Positions 18,101 to 25,692 of a stretch of DNA of 64,000 nucleotides are shown piece by piece; positions within the stretch are counted from its first letter, which is position 1; every line of letters begins with the position of its first letter. The translations under genes and the position numbers were made by a program. Origin of the DNA: Acidobacteriota bacterium (GTDB lineage: Bacteria; Acidobacteriota; Blastocatellia; Pyrinomonadales; Pyrinomonadaceae); contig QHXR01000004.1 of NCBI GenBank assembly GCA_003223025.1, positions 1 through 64,000 on the forward strand. The letters are read 5' to 3'. The notes beneath the pieces are model-generated. The model was not told where the DNA came from and searched no databases. It worked only from the letters and a program-made list of their open reading frames with translations.

Positions 18101-20271
18101 TCCGCCTCGCCGAATACTGCGACGAAGGCAACTACACCCGGAAGATACACGAGAGCACCAAAGGCTATCTGTAAAAAGGTGAACCAACGAACCGGCAGAA
18201 CTGCGGCTGCGGCTTCATCATGCTCGGTAGCACGTTCGACGTTTTCGACGGTCCGATCCGTCAGGTTATCGCCCTTTGCAGTAAGAACTCGCGGACGACT
18301 CGCCACTTTTCGAGCCGTGTTGCAGTCGCTCAGAAGCGCTCTTACCGGAACCGGCCTGCCTGCAGTTTGAAGTTTGTATGCAAGCCGCGCGATAACGATC
18401 GAGTGGCCGCCTGCTTCGGCAAATCCGTCATCCAGTCCGAGTGGAGTCTCGAACACCGAACGACAGATCTCGAGCACTTCGGCGCAATCGCGATCGGTGT
18501 TCTCGTCCGACTCGATCAACTCGACTTCGCTATCGCGACCATTCGGTTGGCTTTCATTCCATTCAAGCTCCGGGCCTTTCAATTCGCGCGACAAGTTTGG
18601 CAAAGCCTTGCGATCGATCTTCCCGGAAACATCCTTCATGTCGAATTTTTCCACGAGAAAGATCCGAGTCGGAACGGATGGCGCCGGGAGTTGCTTTGCG
18701 AGAGCAGCGGTCACTCGGCTCGCCCATTCCGCTGGCGCCGGAGCGACGACAGAAATTTGCTTTTTACTAATGGACGGCGCGGCGACAAACGCGACGAGAG
18801 CTTCATTCTGATAATCGAGGACGGCGGCCTCGATCTCGCCGAACTGCGTTTGAAGTATGTCTTCAACAGCCTGTGCTTCGACACGATGACCGCGGACTTT
18901 TAACTGCGCGTCTATTCGCCCCAGAAAATGCACGCGTTGTGTTTTTATATCGATCCTGCACCTGTCGCCCGTTCGATAGACCCGACCGAATTCCGGATGC
19001 TCGACAAATTTCGCTGCGGTCTGTTCGGGCAGATTTCGATACCCGCGTGCAACGTGAACGCCGCCAATGCAAAGCTCGCCGATCGCACCGTGCGGGAGCG
19101 GCCTGAGATCATCGACTTCGAGGATAACGTAGGTAACATTTGCGAAGGGAGAGCCGATCGTGATCGGTTCTCCCGCACGCAGACTTTGCCGGCTCGTGTC
19201 AGTGCTCGCTTCAGTCGGTCCGTACGTGTTAATGATCTGTCGTCGATTTCGTGTCCAGGGCTCGACCAGTGCGGTCGGAAACGCCTCGCCCGCCGGCACG
19301 ATGTAGCGACACAGCGGATACGGAAGATCCAGCTCGGGACTCGTTGTGAGAGTTGTCAAAAGAACCGGCGGGCAAAATAGCACCGTCACTTCGGCGTCGC
19401 GAAGAATTCCTACAAGATCTGGTCCCGAGCGGATCTCATCTTTCGTTAGCATGACAACTGAGCAGCCCGAAACCCACGCGCTGTACATCTCGGAAATACT
19501 TCCGTCGTAACCGAGTGATGAGGTCAGCGACGTCGCATCCATCCCCGCGATCAGATCGAAGTAATCCGCGTAACTCAGAGCTAAATTTACGTATCCGGCG
19601 TGCGGGCACTCAACGCCTTTCGGCATCCCGGTCGTGCCGCTGGTGTAAAAGATCGTGGCAAGCCTTTGCTTCGGATCGTCGAGCCATGTAGGAGATTTCC
19701 TTCGCGGCAAATGCTCGGGCAGCTCCATCAGGTCGAGTGTCGGGAGATCACGAAACTTCTCCGAACCGCGCGTGAGTATGACGACCGGGCGCGCGTCGTC
19801 GAGCATGTGTGCGAGCAGGTCTTCGGGCAGCGTCGTGTCGAGAAACATCACCGCGCCGCCGGCCTTCAGAATGCCGAGATGGGCTGCGACGATCTGCCAA
19901 TTGTCCTGCGACATCGCGACTGCGACTACCTGGTCCGGTCCTGTCACAAATGGCGCGACGGCATCCGCTATCATTTCAGCGCGCTTATCGAGCTCGGAGT
20001 ACGTTAGTGATTCGCCAGTGTGCGGGATCTGAAGAGCAGTGTGATTCGGAAATTTTTTTGCGGAGCGACTGAAGATCTCAGTCAGCCATCGAACATCTTT
20101 TTGATGCGGGACGTTTACGAGATGATTGTCGCCGAATACATCGGTCAGGCTGTACGGAGACTTGTCGGCTTTCTGTTGTGAGACATCCTCAGCGGCCCAA
20201 AGATATTGCCTCCACGCTAGAAATGTCAGCACGAAGAAGATCGCGAAGGCAATGACGAAAATTACCACCAT
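15163..20271 (-). CDS. Pls/PosA-type membrane NRPS with C-terminal TraX-like acyltransferase domain
   Basis: The 1702-residue protein starts with a membrane anchor (residues 2-22). An adenylation domain follows: TSGTTGMPKG near 208, NTYGPTEAS near 348, YRTGDRCRI, LKVRGHRVE and GKIDRKALP. A carrier domain has GGHSIV near 622. There is no condensation or thioesterase domain. Residues about 690-1420 hold several membrane helices and two left-handed beta-helix (hexapeptide-like) blocks, near 870-960 and 1330-1415, the arrangement of epsilon-polylysine synthetase Pls and PosA. After an acidic linker, residues about 1442-1700 form another multi-helix domain (DWLKVAAIIFVTIDH, FGRLAAPAFFFLMGYA) resembling TraX pilin acetyltransferase. 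A4 Asp (YDGS) predicts an alpha-amino acid, and Asp at the 331-equivalent position (GPTEASTD) suits a basic side chain. Gene context points to Dap. Confidence 0.9.
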   Translation of the reverse strand: MVVIFVIAFAIFFVLTFLAWRQYLWAAEDVSQQKADKSPYSLTDVFGDNHLVNVPHQKDVRWLTEIFSRSAKKFPNHTALQIPHTGESLTYSELDKRAEMIADAVAPFVTGPDQVVAVAMSQDNWQIVAAHLGILKAGGAVMFLDTTLPEDLLAHMLDDARPVVILTRGSEKFRDLPTLDLMELPEHLPRRKSPTWLDDPKQRLATIFYTSGTTGMPKGVECPHAGYVNLALSYADYFDLIAGMDATSLTSSLGYDGSISEMYSAWVSGCSVVMLTKDEIRSGPDLVGILRDAEVTVLFCPPVLLTTLTTSPELDLPYPLCRYIVPAGEAFPTALVEPWTRNRRQIINTYGPTEASTDTSRQSLRAGEPITIGSPFANVTYVILEVDDLRPLPHGAIGELCIGGVHVARGYRNLPEQTAAKFVEHPEFGRVYRTGDRCRIDIKTQRVHFLGRIDAQLKVRGHRVEAQAVEDILQTQFGEIEAAVLDYQNEALVAFVAAPSISKKQISVVAPAPAEWASRVTAALAKQLPAPSVPTRIFLVEKFDMKDVSGKIDRKALPNLSRELKGPELEWNESQPNGRDSEVELIESDENTDRDCAEVLEICRSVFETPLGLDDGFAEAGGHSIVIARLAYKLQTAGRPVPVRALLSDCNTARKVASRPRVLTAKGDNLTDRTVENVERATEHDEAAAAVLPVRWFTFLQIAFGALVYLPGVVAFVAVFGEAEDGSLLMTAGLFGVIVVSLFFFLIVLVTPFVFLLWAMVIKFFMGGHIYKNNVTPGVYPKWSRMHLRIWCIGRLETTVMMPFDALYRSAPLRAFMLRQLGATIGENLQSARDALLTGPLDLISIGDNVALQSGSYIQTTSWSGQTFRVGPVRLEDGCKISMRAAIANNVTIGKGTWITPFTPILNNVGENEVWESSPARFAGRCTQLKRTAKACEYKYPIWALETGNVLMQVFISFWLNALPIAVIFWLTRSVFLAGDTMYGDHPESATFFEIIWPLVICGFVTTWLTIVVTSLLGCIFIRYTPASPGLYPSHGIRGALLMYRMNKLNTIQRQWTWTITGQYLRAIAGVRFPRVGASECDVMFNLVPETASADAQVFWSSGSFTNMLDYGAEHFTLRRLDMPRNFFTGNNCIAEYGQFPENFLVGVSTPCSEIQYRRQMWSRPAEPLTVAGNPPVEFPSTSVGTQNEAHTRPSFRLFFTRVLMNDVIGVGLQPITEGIIFAILYLSFSELNFQPVLAAVAALLMTEVGLVLLSVSVKKVLVGKWGSEHATPFWSLKHFAYFFAQDCFFVWCREPLRFFAGTTIANSILKMFGCRIGSRTIIFQPMQCFDWNAINFGSDCYIDGFLQLHTFEDMTLKVKRTHIQDGCTVNVGATVMGGAIIAPESNLLPLSLVLKEFRLATATYEGSPAEPVTGSLAAVPGSESTFDFDSPVDDAETERSSLVDNTDWLKVAAIIFVTIDHFGYFFVDNDRWWSVFGRLAAPAFFFLMGYAKTRKVPFQWIAIGVGLTLLDSSNNDWKWVAPNILLSFAAIRLIRPHAASLLEKFGWIAFVIFALILFTLVPPMAKAFDYGAEGWLWALFGLSQRMFVDEGSLDDERGLIRRTITSVGLLRLAACIFAAVIYVGQEKIEFKFTSLQTDVFIVGLAILVLCMTLFMRGPSRFQPPAVVAGAVQFVGRNTLAIYAISLAAFEVIVKLFPDLAA

Positions 20272-20309
20272 AGCCGTTCCTTAGATAAGCGAGTGTGAAC
20301 AAACCTCGG

Positions 20310-21323
20310 TCATACTCGGTTCTCCTCTTTTCCGGATCCGATAACTTCCAGAGCGCGGACGATCAGCGGATCGACCCCGTTCTCGATATCGGCTTTTGTA
20401 TTGAATAACCGGATATCCGCGGGTACGCCTTCGGCTTCGTAACACACCATGTCGGCCGAAAAGTATTTCTGATATGACAACGTGTATTTCCAGCCGTTCG
20501 GGAGTTTCCTCTCGAGCGTGTAGGAGAAGATCCCGTTGGTGTGATCGCCGATTAGCGTCACGTAAGGCAGCTCCCTGATCGCTAACGCAAAGGCCTCGCC
20601 GCCGCTAAAAACAGAATCGCAGATCAAGACTGTGACGGGGCCGGTAAACTGAGCGTCGCCTTCCGGCTCGATATACCACGTCTTGAGCGGACTGAGATCG
20701 TTCTCGTCCGGACCGATCTTCGTCCGTCTGTGAAACGCAACACGTCTTCGATCGCAAAAGCGGTTGATGATCGTGATCGCAGTACTGTCGTCTCCGCCCG
20801 GACAATTTCGAAGATCGATTATGAAGCCTTGAAGATCGTCGAAATCTTGCGCGATCTTGTCCATCGCTCCGGTCAATTTCTTCTTCTTTACATCTTCGAG
20901 TTCAAGGATCCGCAAGTAGCCGACGTCCCGCGATCTGGAATAACGTAGCATCCACGCCTCGGTCTCTTCGGGCTGACCGAAGCCGTTCGCAACCAGCGTC
21001 ATTTCCGTAGTTTCGAAGAGCTTGTCGATCTCGCCGTCGTTGAACTCGAGCCAGAATCTCGGTTTCGTCTCCGCCCTAAAAACTCGCTTCTTCTCGTCGC
21101 CGAGTTCCTTCGCCTTTAACTTGACGTGACCGTCATTCAACGGCTCGATCATTCGGCTCAGGATCTCGAAAAGCTCCTCGTCCGTCGTCTCCCCGGTGAC
21201 TTGCGGTCTGAAGGCGTCGTATTGATTCTTCCATTCGACGTTGCGCGCTTCGAAGAACGGATAGCGTTCGTGAAACGTCGTCCAAAATTCTTCGAAGTTC
21301 GCTTCCGGGTCGCGGTTGATCAT
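20310..21323 (-). CDS. S41-family (C-terminal-processing/tricorn-like) peptidase, apparently cytoplasmic
   Basis: The 337-residue protein has an S41 core: an N-terminal helical part, LNDGHVKL, and GFIIDLRNCPGGDDSTA followed by the nucleophile motif DSVFSGGEAFALAI (Ser near residue 241). No signal peptide or PDZ domain is evident, unlike secreted CtpA. It sits 38 nt upstream of the polymer synthetase gene and downstream of the amidinotransferase remnant, so it belongs to the operon. Possible roles are release or trimming of product, or self-protection; these are inferred from position only. No polymer-degrading S41 enzyme is known to me. Confidence 0.85.
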   Translation of the reverse strand: MINRDPEANFEEFWTTFHERYPFFEARNVEWKNQYDAFRPQVTGETTDEELFEILSRMIEPLNDGHVKLKAKELGDEKKRVFRAETKPRFWLEFNDGEIDKLFETTEMTLVANGFGQPEETEAWMLRYSRSRDVGYLRILELEDVKKKKLTGAMDKIAQDFDDLQGFIIDLRNCPGGDDSTAITIINRFCDRRRVAFHRRTKIGPDENDLSPLKTWYIEPEGDAQFTGPVTVLICDSVFSGGEAFALAIRELPYVTLIGDHTNGIFSYTLERKLPNGWKYTLSYQKYFSADMVCYEAEGVPADIRLFNTKADIENGVDPLIVRALEVIGSGKEENRV

Positions 21324-21412
21324 CTTCGTCTCGCCGCCGGCGGGACGCGCCGCGGATCAAATGTGTCAGTGGAATGCCGTGGCCGTAACCCGCCCAACTC
21401 GAGCGAGCTCTC

Positions 21413-22499
21413 CTAATCAAAATATCGCTCTAGTTTCCCTTTACGCCGAACGTCGAGTGTGACGCGGTGAGGCCCGCCGCCGAGCAGTTTAGAGTGGCGA
21501 AGTTTTAGCGGAATGACGTCGAGCCCTTCTTTTTCGAGAGTCTTGATAAGCGTCGGCTGATTACGATCGACGACCACGAGATTCGGATTGATACTGAACG
21601 CATTCATGTCGATCCAGTCGCTGCCGATGCATTTGGAAAGATAATCGGGATCGTAGCGATCGGTATTCTCCATTGGGGGGCTGTAGATGACTTTCCATTG
21701 CTTCAGAATTTCGGGCAACGTGTCGTCGTTCAGGCGAGAAGGATTCGCGAGTAACAGCCCCGGACGCAGAGCGACCATCGTGGAGTCGATGTGACTGCCG
21801 TAGTAGACGTCTTTCAAATAATGGATCCGGTACTTGCTACCCAGAATTGACTGCAGCCATTGTCCGCCCATCTCATTTCCGGTCGTTTCGCGGCATCGGT
21901 TTGTCCAGATCGACGCCTTCGAAAAGCGAATCGAGAAGCATCGGCTTCGGTGCGCTGATCCATTTTGCACCGCCCTTCCAATATTCCATCAGAAGCGATC
22001 GGTAACTGAACGTCTCCTGCGAACGGCTGCGGATGACGTTCGGCGTCTCGATGATCTGATCACCGACGACGAGTAAAATATCGCGGGGGCAATAATTGTA
22101 ATATCCGTGTGATTCCCAATTAACTGTCGAGAATGTGCTCTCGTGGGGCCATGTTTCGGGACGACGGACTTTGACGCCGCAGCCTTCGAGGATCGCGGCG
22201 AATTCGTTCAAGTCCTCTTCGGTCTCATCGATCACGTACTGCGGAAAAGGTCCGCGCGGAATTTCGTCCAATGAACGATCGGGAAATTCGGCCATCTGCG
22301 TGCTGAGATCGCGCGTCGGAAATCTTGCGTTAAGCGGATTGCCGACTATCACTTCTTCGAGTTGGTCCCACTCGTTACAGCTCCATACTGTCGACGTCTG
22401 CGACGAGTCGGTCGGCGGTTCGAACGCTAAAGTTTCGCCGGACCAGACATCGTCGGCCGGGTTTGAAATCGGAGTTTCTCTGATCGAAAGGTCGTTCAT
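21413..22499 (-). pseudogene. Glycine amidinotransferase-like gene, frameshifted with internal deletion
   Basis: Starting at ATG 22499 (AGGTGG 7 nt upstream, 4 nt after the sbnB-like stop), the frame encodes an arginine:glycine amidinotransferase N-terminus (SCNEWDQLEEVIVGNP, GYYNYCPRDILLVVGDQII, RSRSQETFSYRSLL) up to KPMPRND and then stops at 21873. The rest of the fold continues in another frame from about 21900: TGNEMGGQWLQSILG, YYGSHIDSTMVALRPG (catalytic His present), RHSKLLGGGPHRVTLDVRRKG. Compared with the family, the 20-30 residues containing the catalytic Asp (FDAAN) are missing at the junction, and the usual catalytic Cys of GGGFHC is Arg. Three lesions indicate a non-functional gene; a sequencing error could explain the shift but not all three. 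Confidence 0.82.
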
Positions 22500-22503
22500 A
22501 TTC

Positions 22504-23520
22504 TTACCACCTACTTGAGTTGCTGAAGAAGTGCGGGAGCTCCATTGCCGAGCCTGCCGACCTCGCAGCTTCATATACAAAATTGCCTACTCCGAGATCG
22601 AGAACGCCGAGTCCGAACGGCGAAAATATGCGCGGACGATCGTTCACGAACTCGACTTTTTTCTCGAGCACATCAACCAGCGTTCCCGCGACGAAGTCTC
22701 GATTTCCGACCTCCATCTCCGCGAGATGGAGCGATGTTTTCGCCTTCAAACTATGCTCCACATCATCGACTATGTTTTGCGACGCGAGGATCACGTTCGG
22801 GCAGATATCGCGTAGCGACAGGTGCAGGACAGTCGGCGAATGGCTGAATAGTTTTTCGTCGGAGAAATACGGCTCGAGCGTCGTCGTCGCGAAAAGTATA
22901 AGAGACGATTCCGTGACCGCATCGTCGAGGCGATCGTGGATCACCGCTTCCAGGTCGTGCACGTCTCTGAGCCAATTGCCGAACTGTTCCGCTTCCCCTC
23001 GATCCACGTCGTACAGGTTCACCTTGTTGAATTTCCATTTCCTGAACAGCAACCATTCGACGGTCGTCCGGGCGATGACTCCGGTACCGATCACTCCCAG
23101 CGTTCCTTTGAACGGATCGGGCGAAATATTCTCCGCCGCGAGTGCCGCAGAAGCGGCTGTACGAGTCGCGCTTATGAGGGAGGCCTCGATGCAGGCAATT
23201 GGATAACCCGTCGTCGGATCGTTCAGGATGAGGACCGCTGATGCTCGCGCCAGATTGCTGCTTCTATTTTCGGGAAAGCTCGAGATCCATTTAATACCGC
23301 TCTTCTGCACTTGTCCGCCGAGGTGCGCGGGCAATGCAATTATGCGAGAGCTTGGTTTATCCGGATATCGAAGAAAGTAGCTGTCGGGATTTACGCTCTG
23401 ACCCGAGCCATGAAGTCTGTATGCAGTTTCGACGGCGTCGAAGACCTCACTCTTATGGTCGTCCATGACGCGCTTTACTGTGGCTCCGGGAACCACGAAA
23501 AATGAAGGAGCTGATCGCAC
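22504..23520 (-). CDS. sbnB: 2,3-diaminopropionate synthesis dehydrogenase, SbnB-like (ornithine cyclodeaminase fold)
   Basis: A GTG at 23520, preceded by GGCAGGAG with 9-nt spacing and lying 4 nt after the sbnA-like stop, gives 338 residues, the normal length for SbnB. A longer frame overlaps the sbnA tail and is not needed. Features include IALPAHLGG, GYPIACIEASLISATRTAAS, a Rossmann motif GVIGTGVIART and a C-terminal FGLGVLDLGVGNFVY. In staphyloferrin B biosynthesis SbnB oxidises N-(1-amino-1-carboxyethyl)-glutamate with NAD to L-Dap and 2-oxoglutarate. Pairing with an SbnA-like gene supports this rather than ornithine cyclodeaminase. Confidence 0.88.
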   Translation of the reverse strand: MRSAPSFFVVPGATVKRVMDDHKSEVFDAVETAYRLHGSGQSVNPDSYFLRYPDKPSSRIIALPAHLGGQVQKSGIKWISSFPENRSSNLARASAVLILNDPTTGYPIACIEASLISATRTAASAALAAENISPDPFKGTLGVIGTGVIARTTVEWLLFRKWKFNKVNLYDVDRGEAEQFGNWLRDVHDLEAVIHDRLDDAVTESSLILFATTTLEPYFSDEKLFSHSPTVLHLSLRDICPNVILASQNIVDDVEHSLKAKTSLHLAEMEVGNRDFVAGTLVDVLEKKVEFVNDRPRIFSPFGLGVLDLGVGNFVYEAARSAGSAMELPHFFSNSSRW

Positions 23521-23524
23521 GCCG

Positions 23525-24691
23525 TTATTCTCCTGCCGCACCGTATCCCGGATGCTTGTGCCCGTTTCCGTTTCCATTCCCGTTCCCGTTCCCGTTTCGC
23601 GTTCCGTTACCATTTCCATTCCCGGTGCCGTTTCCGTTGGAACCGATCAACGTGCTGGGTTGGATCTGCGACGGCAGGTGATTTGCATCGCGAAATTGCC
23701 GCAAAGAATTGCTTGGGCCTTCGGTGGCTAACGCCGGAATCGGTTGGCTGGTTCTGATGAAAGCTTCGACCCACGTCGGATCGTAGATCGTGTCAAGATA
23801 TTTTTCCCCAAGATCGGGCGAGATCGCGACGATCGTATCGCCGGCCATGAACTCCGTCGCAAGTTCCTGCACCGCCGCAAGCACCGATCCGGTGCTTCCG
23901 CCGACAAGCAGGTGATGATCTCTCACAAATGAAAGACAAGCCTCGACGGTGCGCGCTTCGTCGATGGCGACGATCCTATCCGGTTTCGCGAGATCTGCAA
24001 GCCGCGGCCTCACGCTCGTGCCGATACCGGGGATGTTTCGTTTTCCGGGTTTGCCCCCGAATGTGACCGAGCCCTTAGGCTCGACGGCGACAACCTTTAT
24101 TCCCGGAAATTCCTGTCGAAGGCGCTCCGAAACGCCGCCAAAAGTTCCGGTCGTACCAGTTCCGACAAACGCCCAGTCAACTCTCTCGAATTCTCTTGCG
24201 ATCTCGTCCGCAGTCTGCTCCGCATGAGCGTTCTTGTTCGCCACGTTCGCATACTGGTTCAACCAGACTGCATTCGGATTTTCCTGGAGCAATCGATCGA
24301 TCTTCTGCAATCGGGTTCCGAGGAATCCGCCGACCGAGTCTCGATCCTCGACGACGATGACACGGCCGCCATAGAGCTCGATACTTTTTATCGCAGCGCG
24401 ATTCGCATTCGGGTCAGTGACACATATGAACTCGTAACCTTTGATCGCGCAGACCAAGCTCAGAGCATGACCCAGATTTCCGGATGACGATTCGATCATC
24501 ACCGTTTCATTCGGCTTTGCAATTCCTCTTCGTTCCAGATCTTCGACAAGAGCGATCGCCGTCTTGACCTTGATCGAACCGGTCACGTTGAACCCTTCAA
24601 GCTTCAGAAAAACGTCGTTCCCGCCGGCAAAGCCGCGAAGGCGATAGAAGAGATCACGAAAAATTAGCTCTAGAGGTGATTCGATGATCAT
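23525..24691 (-). CDS. sbnA: 2,3-diaminopropionate synthesis PLP enzyme, SbnA-like, with Gly/Asn-rich tail
   Basis: The first ~325 residues match cysteine-synthase-like SbnA: LKLEGFNVTGSIKVKTA (PLP Lys), ESSSGNLGHALSLVCA (substrate loop, with SSG), GTGTTGTFGGVSERLR (phosphate cradle) and GGSTGSVLAAVQ. SbnA condenses O-phosphoserine with glutamate to give the SbnB substrate. An unusual tail of about 60 residues ends in repeated Gly-Asn dipeptides encoded by a 6-nt repeat. AAGGA lies 9 nt before the ATG, and this is the first gene of the operon, 98 bp downstream of a CTGT-N8-ACAG dyad. Confidence 0.88.
   Translation of the reverse strand: MIIESPLELIFRDLFYRLRGFAGGNDVFLKLEGFNVTGSIKVKTAIALVEDLERRGIAKPNETVMIESSSGNLGHALSLVCAIKGYEFICVTDPNANRAAIKSIELYGGRVIVVEDRDSVGGFLGTRLQKIDRLLQENPNAVWLNQYANVANKNAHAEQTADEIAREFERVDWAFVGTGTTGTFGGVSERLRQEFPGIKVVAVEPKGSVTFGGKPGKRNIPGIGTSVRPRLADLAKPDRIVAIDEARTVEACLSFVRDHHLLVGGSTGSVLAAVQELATEFMAGDTIVAISPDLGEKYLDTIYDPTWVEAFIRTSQPIPALATEGPSNSLRQFRDANHLPSQIQPSTLIGSNGNGTGNGNGNGTRNGNGNGNGNGNGHKHPGYGAAGE
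23560..23640. repeat. Imperfect 6-nt microsatellite within the sbnA-like 3' end
   Basis: About 80 nt of CCCGTT/TCCGTT/TCCATT-type hexamers (plus strand) encode alternating Gly-Asn on the minus strand. The unit is a multiple of three, so changes in copy number would alter tail length without shifting the frame. Confidence 0.75.
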
Positions 24692-24788
24692 AAGGCCGCA
24701 TCCTTGAGGAGAGTGGCATGCATACTCTTGTCCTGGCGTCGCAGATTTCTACGGCTCTTATTTTGAACAAAAAGGATAAAGTCGGTAC

Positions 24789-24804
24789 CTGTCAAAACTT
24801 ACAG
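24789..24804. promoter_or_regulatory. CTGT-N8-ACAG dyad (site 2), upstream of Dap operon
   Basis: CTGTCAAAACTTACAG lies 98 bp upstream of the sbnA-like ATG. The same 16 bases occur upstream of the arylsulfatase gene (32744-32759). It is the only visible regulatory element for the polymer operon. Confidence 0.75.
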
Positions 24805-24830
24805 CGGATTTGCCGGAAGCCTGACAGAAT

Positions 24831-24868
24831 AAAAATCGGGGGAGGACGAACTTTCGAACCTCCCCCGA
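24831..24868 (-). terminator. Rho-independent terminator of the 24893-25318 gene
   Basis: On the minus strand a 10-bp stem, TCGGGGGAGG / CCTCCCCCGA, with a 13-nt loop is followed by a T-tract (TTTTTATT). It lies about 25 nt after the leftward stop and insulates that gene from the Dap operon. Confidence 0.88.
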
Positions 24869-24892
24869 AAAGGGCGAACGCATAACCAGTAG

Positions 24893-25318
24893 TTAGTTAC
24901 CTTCCGGCTCTTTAACGAGCGCCTTCAGCCTAAGGAGTGTGGCCTTGACCGTTCCCCAGTCGGTTGCAACGGTCGATCCAAGCGAGTGGTTCTTTAGCCA
25001 TTTGTTGATCGCGATGGATTTTGCCTGGACAACCTTGGCATTGTCGTAGGTATCCCGCGCATTGTCGTGAGCTTGCTTCAATTTGTCGACGGAGTCTTCG
25101 AAACCTCTTACGGCCCGGATGAGTTCATCCTCTCTTGCCGTACCGTCGTACTCACTCTTGTCGAGCGCCTTAGTCGCGGAATTGCTAAAGCGGTCGGAAT
25201 CCTCTTCCAACTGCTTAATGAGCCTGGTTACATCTTCAGACTGCGCCGAGGCGCTCTGGACGAAGAGACCCAGCGTGAGCAGAAATGCTCCTGCAAAAAT
25301 TGGAATCAATCTTTTCAT
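24893..25318 (-). CDS. Small secreted helical protein of unknown function
   Basis: ATG 25318, with AAAGGAG 8 nt upstream, gives 141 residues. The N-terminus is a clear signal peptide (LIPIFAGAFLLTLGLFVQSASA/QS). The mature part of about 115 residues is rich in Asp, Lys and Ala with heptad-like spacing (VTRLIKQLEEDSDRFSNSATKAL, AVRGFEDSVDKLKQAHDNARDTY), suggesting a periplasmic helical bundle. I do not recognise a family. The gene is monocistronic, between a terminator and a divergent gene. Confidence 0.8.
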   Translation of the reverse strand: MKRLIPIFAGAFLLTLGLFVQSASAQSEDVTRLIKQLEEDSDRFSNSATKALDKSEYDGTAREDELIRAVRGFEDSVDKLKQAHDNARDTYDNAKVVQAKSIAINKWLKNHSLGSTVATDWGTVKATLLRLKALVKEPEGN

Positions 25319-25534
25319 GTATTTTTCTCCTTTCGTTAGTCTTGATTGCTCTGGTTTCGCAACCTGTGTCTCTCCACATCGATTTGGTCGCCACGTTAAC
25401 ACTTCAGTTTTCTCATGGCGGCGAAGATGAACGGCATCTTTTTCGCCGGTCACTTTGTTCTCGTTTCGAGCTCTTCCCGTACGGGTGTCGTGTACTTCAG
25501 TAAATAGGATAGTGGCCGGCCCTGAAAGAATGAC

Positions 25535-25550
25535 CTGTCAGTTTTTACAG
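25535..25550. promoter_or_regulatory. CTGT-N8-ACAG dyad (site 3)
   Basis: CTGTCAGTTTTTACAG lies in the divergent gap, 143 bp upstream of the rightward barrel gene (ATG 25693) and 217 bp upstream of the leftward helical protein gene. Confidence 0.65.
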
Positions 25551-25692
25551 TAGTGAAAATGGGCTCCGGATGGTCTAGTAAGTAAACCTGATAGAGAGAG
25601 ACAAGTCTACGACTTGAGAGTCTCTGTTGCCGAAATTTGACAGTATCCTTGCCCCCAAGATCGTTTACCCGCGAGGCGAATCGACTAACCCG

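Noticed and set aside
22520-23206. 228-codon rightward ORF
   Set aside because: Antisense to the SbnB-like gene and rich in Ser/Thr/Arg, with no domain.
24789-24804. TTGACA inside some dyads (gene strand) as a -35 box
   Set aside because: No TATAAT-like -10 appears 16-18 nt downstream of the two identical copies.
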